Positions 1 to 7,641 of a stretch of DNA of 15,935 nt are shown piece by piece (the stretch's first letter is position 1; each line of letters starts with the position of its first letter). The notes under the pieces were generated by a model. That model was not told where the DNA came from. It did no database searches and saw only the letters and a list, made by a program, of their open reading frames with translations. Origin of the DNA: Sanchytrium tribonematis (taxonomy: Eukaryota; Sanchytriomycota; Sanchytriomycetes; Sanchytriales; Sanchytriaceae); assembly GCA_018985235.1 (NCBI GenBank), contig JADGIG010000141.1:1-15935 (forward strand), written 5' to 3'. The position numbers and the translations under genes are program-made.

Positions 1-1986
1 TCATGTTTCCCCAAAGTTGAGAGATTATTCACCTTGATTGGAGTAGCTTTTAAAAATTTTGAATCTGGTGAATCAGAAATTTCCATACTGCTTCCAGATC
101 TTTCATCGGATGATATTTTCGAGTCCAACTCCAACTTACTGTCCATCTTTACTCGCATAATATCTGGAAAACTTCTGGTTCTAAAAAGTCTGGCTTCAAC
201 AACTTCTATATCATTTAAATCATTTTTAACCGAAGTGTAAAGCTCATTAGTTTCCCCAAATGACATCAAAACTCGTTGAAGTGCTTCACTATTTCCACTT
301 TCTTTACATAATTCCATATAGCCATCTAGAATACTAGACTGAGTATAAATAGAATTTTCGTACAATTCTAGCTGAGTGGTCAGACCAGCATTTGCGAGAG
401 ATAGTTTAAAACGATCAACTTCGGCTTCTGCGTATCTCGATGTCACAGAGGTATAATTTTTTTTCAAATCTTCTACTTCTTCAAATCCTCGTTCAATGGT
501 ATCCTGGAGAGAAGCTTGTTGTTCTAAAAGTAGCGCGTTGGAAATATCCAACTTTTCAAGTTTTCGAACTATTATAAATTCCAGTCTAGTCCGAATTGAC
601 GAATCAAGATTCGCGGCAAAAGTTCTCAATTTTTCAAAGCAGTGCGCATCGATGCGAATTCGATGCAGTTTGAAAGATATCTCTGCCAGCTCCTTTTGCG
701 TCTCTCCAATCTTGTCGAATATAAGCTTAGCTTGAAAAGAGAATTCTTGTAATGATTCCTGAGTCTTTTTTTGATGCTCTTTCACTGCATTTTCTGTCAT
801 GGATCTTAACTTGAAATTTTCAGACTTCAATTCATCAATCATTTCCAAATATTGCGCAACATGTAGTTTTACATTTACAATGTTTTTTTTCACATTAACC
901 TGAATGTTTTTGGCCCTATTTGCATATTTGAGCGTATTGTGGGTCTCTTCATAGTGCGCTAATGTAGGGCTAATGTTGCAGATCATCACCGTTTTACAAT
1001 TTCCGGATAGACTCTGTTTCAGAAGTCGGGTGAGTTTGGAGTCCCTAAATGGTATATGCCTTCCTTTGTTTGTACAGAGAGCATTAATACAATTTCCAAG
1101 TGCCAGCAAAGAGCGATTAATGTTAGCACCTTCCCGACGTCTTTGCATTCCTTTTTTCGATGTCGCACTAGCCCTTTCACTTCCTGCGAGATCAATAATA
1201 CTTAATATACTTTCATTGTAATTGGACTCTCCTTTCAATCGCGATTTGACTTTCACCCTTAATATCGCATGTGATCTTGATGAATTGGCATTTGCTTCAG
1301 TAGCCGACTGAGAGCGCCTTTTGTTTCCCATGATTATCAAGTCCATTACGGCAGATGCAGATTGTGGTATATGTCGTGACAAATTTGCCACCATTGTTTC
1401 CCTTTTATCTTCTCGTAATTGAAGCTGAGATTCAGGAACGAGCAGGTCTCGCAACTGTTCATTATAAATTTCCAAATAACTCATTTCAAAATGTATTTCA
1501 GATTCCGGATGTTCATCTATCTGTTTATATAAATATTGCATAGACAAAAACACAATTCCAGGGTCCTCCTTGACTCCACTTATGGTGTAAGTTTTCCCTA
1601 TGTGAATGAGTAATACCTGCTCCAGTGGCACCATATGCAAATATAGTGGCATGATACCCATCGATAACGTCTTTTAGTAAAGGTTCGCATAGGCTTGAAA
1701 ATATTTGTTGTTGCGAAGTTTTCATATCAAAAACTCTGTCAAATGCATATTTTATATCTTTTTTATATCTTTTACTCGTAGCTAATCTAGCTAAACGATT
1801 TTCATCTGGCTGGGATTTATGTATTGGATCAAATATAAGCACAGTCTCGTCAAGTGGCTGTACTGTATGGACTGGTTGGTAAAATTGATCAAGCTCTGAT
1901 GGTGGCTGCAATTCCTGAGGACTGAATGGTCTTATCCTAACAGCAACAGATATTGATGGCATATCTTGTAAAGAAGGAGAAAACAT
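1..1986 (-). CDS. Kinesin-8 motor protein (KIP3/KIF18 type), 3' end cut by window
   Basis: Plus-end-directed microtubule motor; kinesin-8 proteins walk to microtubule plus ends and limit their length. Exon 1 is 1986..1617 and exon 2 is 1597..1, still open at the window edge, joined over a 19-nt intron. In the spliced protein (about 655 residues visible) I see the N-terminal strand SVAVRIRPF, YAFDRVFD, the P-loop GATGAGKTYT (K125), switch I NSSRSHAI (about 228-235), switch II DLAGSER (259-265) and the neck LKYANRAKNIQVNVKKNIVN, which is typical of kinesin-8. A helical stalk follows. Without splicing the frame runs off just after the P-loop glycines. The start is the first ATG of the frame; M at 1962 is an alternative. 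The stop codon of the upstream LRR gene is only 17 bp away. Family call is firm; kinesin-8 over other N-kinesins rests on the neck and the long loop L2. Confidence 0.93.
1598..1616 (-). other. 19-nt spliceosomal intron in kinesin gene (phase 1)
   Basis: Read on the minus strand the intron is GTATTACTCATTCACATAG. The upstream exon ends GGA-GCA-G and the downstream exon starts GG-AAA-ACT-TAC-ACC, so removal gives the P-loop A-G-K-T-Y-T. If retained, the frame shifts by one base and hits a stop within about 35 codons. The downstream frame is then open for about 1.6 kb with all kinesin motifs. The acceptor region TTCACATAG resembles the ends of the other two introns in this window. Confidence 0.9.
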
Positions 1987-2002
1987 TGTTTTCACAGACC
2001 GA

Positions 2003-2008
2003 TTTATT
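2003..2008 (-). terminator. AATAAA poly(A) signal overlapping the LRR gene stop
   Basis: On the minus strand the last codons read CAA-TAA-A, so the stop codon is the middle of AATAAA. The kinesin ATG follows 17 bp after the stop, so cleavage at the usual distance would fall at or inside the start of the next gene. Confidence 0.6.
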
Positions 2009-2861
2009 GAGAAATTTTGATTAAAATTGACGAATCAGGATTTAGGCTGATAAATTCATTGAACCTACATTGATATTCGAGTGTTCCAATTAATAATTTT
2101 ATAACCGAGTAATATTTTACAATTCTGTATAATGATACCAAAGAATCTTTAGAGCTTGGGCTTCTCAAGGTGAATTCGCTTTGCTTTTTCTTTATGCCAA
2201 ATCCAATCTCCTTAATGTCCAAATCTAGGTCCAGTTGGAGACCGTCACCATGCAACTTAATTGTCGGACTTGATGACGGAATTGATTTTATAAATTCTAA
2301 AAATTTACCTTCTATCTTTAATGTAAAGCAAATCACTTGAATTGGTATATTTTTTGCTATTGTGATTTTGCTATTTATTCTAAGTTTTTCATTCTTTTGT
2401 TGCAAGATTGACTCGTAATCAAAAATCAAAGAAATTGGATTTTCTGAACAATTCAATGAAATTATTCCTTGGGGAAGCAGAATCGTATCTAAGCTGCTCA
2501 AATTGTTTCCTCTTATATCCAAATATTTTAGTTTTTCTAGCGTGGTAATTACTGGGACCTCCGTGAATTCATTATATGCCAAGCCCAATACCACAAGATT
2601 GGGTGGAAGGCTTCTTTCTATTCTAGAGATATAATTTCCATTAAGCATTAGAATTTCGAGGTTTTGAGGCCATTCTATATCAATTTTTGACAACAAATTG
2701 CAACATAGATTCAATTCTTTTAAATTAGAATATTTTGCAATATTTACAATATCCAAATTCAAATTGGACATATCTAGTGTAACTATAAATTGATTTTTCA
2801 TTTCTTCTGTCCACTCTTTTTTCAAATACCGAAATTGCGGTGAAATAATCGTTTTTATCAT
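2004..2861 (-). CDS. Leucine-rich repeat protein, 285 aa
   Basis: Function unknown. Residues about 27-145 contain roughly five leucine-rich repeats of 20-23 residues with LxxLxLxxNxL spacing, for example LKELNLCCNLLSKI (48-60), LEILMLNGNYISRI (68-81) and LKYLDIRGNNLSSL (111-124). Their form is like SDS22/U2A'-type intracellular repeats. Residues 146-285 show no family I recognise; they include a serine-rich stretch and a mixed hydrophobic tail. There is no signal peptide or membrane segment, so it is probably a cytosolic scaffold. The start ATG lies 31 bp from the divergent TSC2-like start. The stop TAA sits inside an AATAAA hexamer, 17 bp before the kinesin start. LRR call is good; the specific role is open. 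Confidence 0.85.
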   Translation of the reverse strand: MIKTIISPQFRYLKKEWTEEMKNQFIVTLDMSNLNLDIVNIAKYSNLKELNLCCNLLSKIDIEWPQNLEILMLNGNYISRIERSLPPNLVVLGLAYNEFTEVPVITTLEKLKYLDIRGNNLSSLDTILLPQGIISLNCSENPISLIFDYESILQQKNEKLRINSKITIAKNIPIQVICFTLKIEGKFLEFIKSIPSSSPTIKLHGDGLQLDLDLDIKEIGFGIKKKQSEFTLRSPSSKDSLVSLYRIVKYYSVIKLLIGTLEYQCRFNEFISLNPDSSILIKISQ

Positions 2862-2892
2862 GACCTAATTGATATATTCGAAATTAAGCGGA
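2862..2892. promoter_or_regulatory. 31-bp divergent intergenic region (LRR gene / TSC2-like gene)
   Basis: The start codons of two divergent genes are separated by only 31 bp of AT-rich sequence. No clear TATA box or other named site is visible. Both 5' UTRs and the core promoters must fit here or extend into the opposing coding regions. Confidence 0.5.
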
Positions 2893-5808
2893 ATGAAACA
2901 GCAATGTCCCGTTTGTGAATTCAAGAAATCCCACAACCTTAATGATTATTTACTTAATTCCTGCAAGATCGTCAACAATGCCCAGCATGCTCAAAAAATA
3001 ATAAAGCAACTTGAGCAATTTGGTGCCAATTCCTGTACGGACGACATTAAAATTTACTCCGAAATAGTAGAAATTCTTATTGAATACTTAAGCCAAGTAG
3101 ATAATAATATCAGGAAAGGATCTATTTTTATGATTGGGACTATCGCGTTTACTCTGACAGATAAATTAAATGTTCACGAAATATTCACTCTTTTTATTCG
3201 AATGTTACTTCAGAATAGCGAACTAGACTGTGAAATAACACTTCAAGTCTACATTTACACTTTCAGAAATAGAAATGCGATCTCTAATGTGTCTCATTTG
3301 CTTCTGATGATAGTTGATAAGTGTATCACCAAATACAAGGAATTTGCAAAAGATAAGTGGGGGAATCGTTGGAATGATAATTACAAAGAACCAGAAGTGA
3401 AAATCTGTGCTAATGTCAGTCATATATTGGCTATATTACTAGAAACTGAAAAATACCCAAAAGAGTCCATGAAAAAATTCCTGGGCTTGGTTCTAGACAA
3501 TTTGAATGACCTTGGCTTTGCTACATTCTTCAAACTCCAAAATCCAGTTGGTATTGAAATGTTCAGTCGTGAGGGAATAAAGACTAGTATTGTCTATAGC
3601 GAGTTTCTTATCAATTTCTCGAAAAAGTATGGATTTCGAGACGTATGGGAACAATGGGGAAGAGAAATTATCATTAACCAATACAAATATTCAGCGCAGT
3701 TATATCTTTTATTTCAACCGGATTTAACAAATATTGAAATGTTTGAAGAATTGCTGAGTTTAACAGAATGTAGCGATTGTGAAATATTATCGGAAATTTT
3801 GCTTGACATATCTCTATTGCACTACAAAAACGATAGGAGCCTTGACTTGTTGTCGGCTTGCTTTAAGAAATTTAGCACTTCGCACAAATTTTCAAATAGA
3901 TTTATTGATTTTCTGAATCTCAGCTTTGATGGGGATCTAGTAATACTTCATCGGATAACATTTAATTCAAAGTACTTCGCAGAGACAGTGGTTCCCTTTG
4001 TGCATCAGCATATGAATGAAGGGACATTTTTGTCTACTTTAAGTATTCTGAAATTTCTAAATTTATTACTAGCCGATTTCCATTACTTCATGACGATTGA
4101 TGGATTTTATGATGACATATTTCTACTTTTAACCCGTTGCATTCGAGATTTCGGTTTCGAGAAACTAGAATCTAAACAATTACTTTATCAACAGGTTTTA
4201 CTTAATATTGGCGAGTTTGTCAAATTCAAGTCTTTGCTCAGTTTAAGCAAATCCCAATTAGATGAAATGGTTGCTTGTATGGACTTGGCTTTGCTAAAAT
4301 GGCCTTCTATCGCGAAAACTACAATTTATATAATTGATATTATGACACATGAATTGCAAGAATCAATGTGTAGGTTTCTACCATCAATATTAGATAAATT
4401 TGTTCAAGTAGTAGGCCATTTAAATATTAGTGTTCATATTTTAGAGATGCTTTCTTCTTTGAGTAACGTTGGAAATGTTTACAAAAACTGCACTGAAAAT
4501 GACTTTAAAACTATTTTTGGGATAGCAATTCAATATATAACCTCTGCAAAGTTCGAAAGCAATTCTTATAAGCAGTACCATCTATACTTAGCTTTTCATG
4601 TCATTGATACATGGATCTTGCATGTCAGAGATATAGATGAGCATTTTAAATTCCTGGTCCAAAAATTAATTATGGCAAATAATATGAATTCTTTTGTCAA
4701 AGAAAGAGTGATGATTTGTCTGGATTATATAAGTCGTCTTTATTTAGGTTGTAAAACAACACCATACAGTGACCTGGAAAAGCCAAGCACTGCGTATAGC
4801 TTTGGGAATTGCTTGATCACAACTGAGGGCGAAAATATTGTGATTCGGAGACCCAGTGGAACAACATACCACCATCCTGACGATGGCCTTATCGGAAAAT
4901 CTTTGCCAATTGTAGATGCCAGCAGAAGCAAGTCAAATGGCTCAATATTCAGTCGAAAACCGAGTATGAAGTTGAGAAGGTCGAGCTCTGCTAGTTCTGA
5001 TCATTGCCTGATCCAGGATCTTCTTCATGGGTTCCCCTTACAATGCTTCCACAATGAGGTTCGAATATTGGGAAATTTCGTGTTTACGTCGAGCGCTGCC
5101 AATATTTTATGCGAAAAAGATCTGATTATCACAAGCCTGCCCATTTCAGAGAAACTCCTGCGAAACGTGAATGTACTTGATCATACGCCTGTCGTAGACT
5201 TTCACAAATTTGGAATTTACTGCATTAAAGAGACACAATCAGAAGCGGAGATTTTATCAAATATTGAGATGTCGTCTGACTTTTTAGACATTTACAAGGG
5301 ATTTGGTGATGTTGTGGAAATAGAATCCAAACACTACAAATATTGGGGTGGGCTTTCAAAAGAGAATGATGGAACTGAGACTGTGATTTGGCAAGACGCC
5401 ATAACTTACATTGTTTTTCTAAATAGTTGCTTTATGCCAAATCATGACTCTGATCCTTCAAGAAACATGAAAAAACGGCATTTGGGTAATTGTTTTGTCA
5501 ATATTGTCTTCAAAGAAGCGAATTCAAAATTGTCATTGATTCAATCTCAGCAGGTATCTGTTGCTATTATTATAGAGCCATGGACACACTCCAATATGTT
5601 CAAGGTATATCAAATTTTAAGGAAAAATTTATCTTATATTGGCCCACTTACGACGCCAAAAATAATACACAAAGATAATGTTTCGAAATTTGTGAGGCAG
5701 ATTGCATTGCATGCCAATATCTATGCTCAAATTAATTCTAATACTCAAGGTAATTCAGAATATATTTCAGATTGGCGTCAAAGGTTAAGAATCTTGCAAA
5801 AAATATAG
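2893..5808 (+). CDS. TSC2: Tuberin/TSC2-like GTPase-activating protein, 971 aa
   Basis: Likely GAP for the small GTPase Rheb, acting with TSC1 to restrain TORC1. The C-terminal Rap/Ran-GAP domain covers about residues 735-940. It includes VVDFHKFGIYCIKE, the YKYWGGL segment and KRHLGN (861-866). N866 matches the catalytic asparagine thumb found in tuberin (KRHIGN). The first 650 residues are helical and hydrophobic, as in the tuberin N-terminal HEAT-like region. A basic serine-rich linker (about 685-702, with RKPS and LRRSSS) may be a kinase target. At 971 aa it is shorter than the fission yeast and human proteins, as I recall them. I take the ATG at 2893; no ATG precedes it in frame. It converges on the TXNDC9-like gene with 8 bp between stops. 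No TSC1 gene is in the window. Could also be a RalGAP-alpha relative, but the thumb motif and tuberin-like middle favour TSC2. Confidence 0.87.
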   Translation: MKQQCPVCEFKKSHNLNDYLLNSCKIVNNAQHAQKIIKQLEQFGANSCTDDIKIYSEIVEILIEYLSQVDNNIRKGSIFMIGTIAFTLTDKLNVHEIFTLFIRMLLQNSELDCEITLQVYIYTFRNRNAISNVSHLLLMIVDKCITKYKEFAKDKWGNRWNDNYKEPEVKICANVSHILAILLETEKYPKESMKKFLGLVLDNLNDLGFATFFKLQNPVGIEMFSREGIKTSIVYSEFLINFSKKYGFRDVWEQWGREIIINQYKYSAQLYLLFQPDLTNIEMFEELLSLTECSDCEILSEILLDISLLHYKNDRSLDLLSACFKKFSTSHKFSNRFIDFLNLSFDGDLVILHRITFNSKYFAETVVPFVHQHMNEGTFLSTLSILKFLNLLLADFHYFMTIDGFYDDIFLLLTRCIRDFGFEKLESKQLLYQQVLLNIGEFVKFKSLLSLSKSQLDEMVACMDLALLKWPSIAKTTIYIIDIMTHELQESMCRFLPSILDKFVQVVGHLNISVHILEMLSSLSNVGNVYKNCTENDFKTIFGIAIQYITSAKFESNSYKQYHLYLAFHVIDTWILHVRDIDEHFKFLVQKLIMANNMNSFVKERVMICLDYISRLYLGCKTTPYSDLEKPSTAYSFGNCLITTEGENIVIRRPSGTTYHHPDDGLIGKSLPIVDASRSKSNGSIFSRKPSMKLRRSSSASSDHCLIQDLLHGFPLQCFHNEVRILGNFVFTSSAANILCEKDLIITSLPISEKLLRNVNVLDHTPVVDFHKFGIYCIKETQSEAEILSNIEMSSDFLDIYKGFGDVVEIESKHYKYWGGLSKENDGTETVIWQDAITYIVFLNSCFMPNHDSDPSRNMKKRHLGNCFVNIVFKEANSKLSLIQSQQVSVAIIIEPWTHSNMFKVYQILRKNLSYIGPLTTPKIIHKDNVSKFVRQIALHANIYAQINSNTQGNSEYISDWRQRLRILQKI

Positions 5809-5815
5809 AATTACG

Positions 5816-5825
5816 TTTATTTATT
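5816..5825 (-). terminator. Double AATAAA overlapping the TXNDC9-like stop
   Basis: On the minus strand the gene ends AAT-AAA-TAA, giving AATAAATAAA: two overlapping AATAAA hexamers that include the last two codons and the stop. Confidence 0.6.
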
Positions 5826-6296
5826 AAATACATTCATAATTTCAAAGGCAACATGTTTTTCCTCCACTTTGTGAATCCCAAATTCCTCAAAGCCAATAAA
5901 GTGTTTTTTAGCGACACCATCTTCAAATACTACTAAATGTGGTAGTACTTTGATTTTGAATTTTTCAACAATGAATGGACATTGTAACACATCACAATAA
6001 CCAAACCTGATGTTGCGGTATTTTTTGGCCATAGATTTTAAGTAACCATCCATTTCCAAGCATTTTTTAAAATCAGAGTGTCTGAAATGAAGCACTACCT
6101 TTTTCAGTGTCGTAGTCAATCTCAATATTTCCTCATCCGTTTTCACTGGGTTGTAATCACCACAGCCCATTTCCCTCATTCTATTGTTTTCATCGAATTG
6201 CTTTTGCAATTCCACCACTCTTTTTTCATAGAGATGATTTGGCATCTCTTCAGCTTCCAATTGCTCTAGTAGAAGATCATCGGACAAATCTGGCAT
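5817..6296 (-). CDS. TXNDC9 / phosducin-like (PLP1-type) thioredoxin-fold protein, 159 aa
   Basis: Members bind the CCT chaperonin and modulate folding of tubulin and actin. The N-terminus is helical (QLEAEEMPNHLYEKR, then QKQFDENNRMREMGCGDYN), matching the family's N-terminal helix and the G-x-G-x-Y segment. A thioredoxin fold follows: VVLHFRHSDFKKCLEMD (about 85-101), YRNIRFGYCDVLQCPFIVEK, then KIKVLPHLVVFEDG with the cis-proline at LPH. The active-site CxxC is absent, as expected in this family. It is shorter than animal TXNDC9 (about 226 aa), mainly at the C-terminus, and the usual LGG-DDF segment near the end is not present. The start is the only N-terminal ATG and lies 41 bp from the divergent NDH-2 start. 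Confidence 0.85.
   Translation of the reverse strand: MPDLSDDLLLEQLEAEEMPNHLYEKRVVELQKQFDENNRMREMGCGDYNPVKTDEEILRLTTTLKKVVLHFRHSDFKKCLEMDGYLKSMAKKYRNIRFGYCDVLQCPFIVEKFKIKVLPHLVVFEDGVAKKHFIGFEEFGIHKVEEKHVAFEIMNVFNK
5823..5828 (+). terminator. ATTAAA poly(A) signal candidate for the TSC2-like gene
   Basis: A variant hexamer ATTAAA lies 15 nt past the TAG stop, inside the antisense of the TXNDC9-like coding end. If used, the TSC2 and TXNDC9 transcripts overlap at their 3' ends. Confidence 0.35.
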
Positions 6297-6337
6297 TTCT
6301 GTAGAATTTAAAACAAGGGATTTTACATTTTGTGAAA
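6297..6337. promoter_or_regulatory. 41-bp divergent intergenic region (TXNDC9-like / NDH-2)
   Basis: AT-rich spacer between two divergent start codons. No recognisable core-promoter element is seen. It includes the run TTTAAAAC, which might act as a weak TATA-like sequence. Confidence 0.4.
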
Positions 6338-7591
6338 ATGCTTTCTTTAGCCAAATTTAATAAAGCACCTGTGAAAACCGTAGTGCTAGGAACTGGGTGG
6401 TCTGCATTCTCTCTTGTCAGATCTCTCAAAAGTCCTATAACTGTTGTGTCGCCCAGGAATCATTTTGTTTTTACTCCATTGCTCTGTAGTACTACAGTAG
6501 GAACATTAGAGTTTAGAGCTATAACGGAACCCATTAGAAGATTACGCAATGTCGAATATTTTGAAGGTGGCTGTACTGAAATTTCCATGGATGAGAAAAA
6601 AGTCTTGTACAATGACTTGCATGGTAAATCACATCAAATTCAATATGATAGATTAATTTTGGCTTACGGAAATGTTTCAAATACTTTTAATATACCTGGT
6701 GCCAAAGAAAATGCTTTATTTTTAAGGGAAATTCATCACGCTAGGAAAATAAGGAAAAAAATAATTGAATGTTTAGAAGATGCTTCACACCCGGAAGTAA
6801 GTGAGCAAGAAAGGAAACGATTATTGCATTTTTGCATTGTTGGCGCAGGGGCTACTGGAGTCGAATTTGGTGGTGAGCTTTATGATTTTCTCAAAAGTGA
6901 TGTTTTGAAATCATATCCTCAATTGGTTCCATATATGCATATATCTATATTTGATGTCGGAAATAGAGTTTTAAATACATTCGACAAAAGTCTTTCAAAT
7001 TATGCTGAAAGTAAGTTTAAACGAGATGGAATAAATTTGAGAATGTCGACTAGGATAATTAAAGTACACCCGACTGCAATTGAGCTATTAACAGGTGAAA
7101 TGGTACCATACGGACTATTAGTATGGAGCACGGGCTTGACTGAACACCCTTTAACATCCAAATTACAAGTTGATAAAAACAAAGGAAGAATTGTTGTTGA
7201 TGCATTTTGTCGAGTTTTGAGAGATGGTAGGCCATTTGGTAATGTTTATGCTATTGGAGATTGTGCCATTGGATCTAGTCAATCGAATCAGCTGCCTCAG
7301 ACAGCTCAAGTAGCGGCTCAAGAAGGACTGTACCTAGCCAAAGAATTTAACTCGGAAAAAGAAGTTCAACCGTTTAAATATAGACATTTTATGAGTATGG
7401 CATATATTGGGTCTTGGAAATCAGTTATTGACAAACCGGGGGTTGGCTATCTTCATGGCACTTTGGCTTGGCTGTTGTGGAGATCCGCTTATTTCACGCA
7501 AACTGTATCTTTAAGAAACAAGATATTGATTCCAGTGTATTGGTTTACTAGTTGGTTGTTTGGGAGAGATATTTCGAGAATCAAAGAATAA
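6338..7591 (+). CDS. Type-2 NADH:ubiquinone oxidoreductase (alternative NADH dehydrogenase), 417 aa
   Basis: Single-subunit, non-proton-pumping NADH dehydrogenase (Ndi1/Nde family). It passes electrons from NADH through FAD to ubiquinone at the mitochondrial inner membrane. The FAD Rossmann motif VVLGTGWSAFSLVRSL begins at residue 15. Then come the family block FVFTPLLCSTTVGTLEFR, the NADH Rossmann motif IVGAGATGVEFGGEL, LLVWSTGL, the FAD-binding VYAIGDC and QTAQVAAQEGLYLA. The C-terminal amphipathic and tryptophan-rich membrane anchor ends in WFTSWLFGRDISR. There is no EF-hand insertion. The N-terminus is basic but short, so matrix or intermembrane-space orientation cannot be told from sequence. 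ATG at 6338 is the first in frame. The next gene starts 50 bp downstream on the same strand. Confidence 0.95.
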   Translation: MLSLAKFNKAPVKTVVLGTGWSAFSLVRSLKSPITVVSPRNHFVFTPLLCSTTVGTLEFRAITEPIRRLRNVEYFEGGCTEISMDEKKVLYNDLHGKSHQIQYDRLILAYGNVSNTFNIPGAKENALFLREIHHARKIRKKIIECLEDASHPEVSEQERKRLLHFCIVGAGATGVEFGGELYDFLKSDVLKSYPQLVPYMHISIFDVGNRVLNTFDKSLSNYAESKFKRDGINLRMSTRIIKVHPTAIELLTGEMVPYGLLVWSTGLTEHPLTSKLQVDKNKGRIVVDAFCRVLRDGRPFGNVYAIGDCAIGSSQSNQLPQTAQVAAQEGLYLAKEFNSEKEVQPFKYRHFMSMAYIGSWKSVIDKPGVGYLHGTLAWLLWRSAYFTQTVSLRNKILIPVYWFTSWLFGRDISRIKE

Positions 7592-7607
7592 TTCTATATA
7601 AAAACAA

Positions 7608-7613
7608 AATAAA
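7608..7613 (+). terminator. AATAAA poly(A) signal for NDH-2 gene
   Basis: Canonical AATAAA 17 nt after the NDH-2 stop. It is preceded by TATATAAAA (about 7595-7604), which could serve as a TATA element for the RhoGEF gene starting at 7642. Confidence 0.5.
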
Positions 7614-7641
7614 AAATTATTTTAACAAGCCCAATTTTTGA

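Noticed and set aside
496-1543. Several plus-strand ORFs of 60-80 codons opposite the kinesin
   Set aside because: They are antisense shadows of a conserved motor domain and show no family features.
1740-1775. Short tandem repeat with two copies of a TTTTATATCT-like unit in the kinesin
   Set aside because: It encodes a lysine-rich loop in frame (KRYKKDIKY) and two copies are no more than expected in AT-rich coding DNA.
1525-1995. Kinesin as a truncated 150-residue pseudogene with a frameshift
   Set aside because: The break is repaired exactly by a GT-AG excision, and all downstream motor motifs are intact for over 500 codons.
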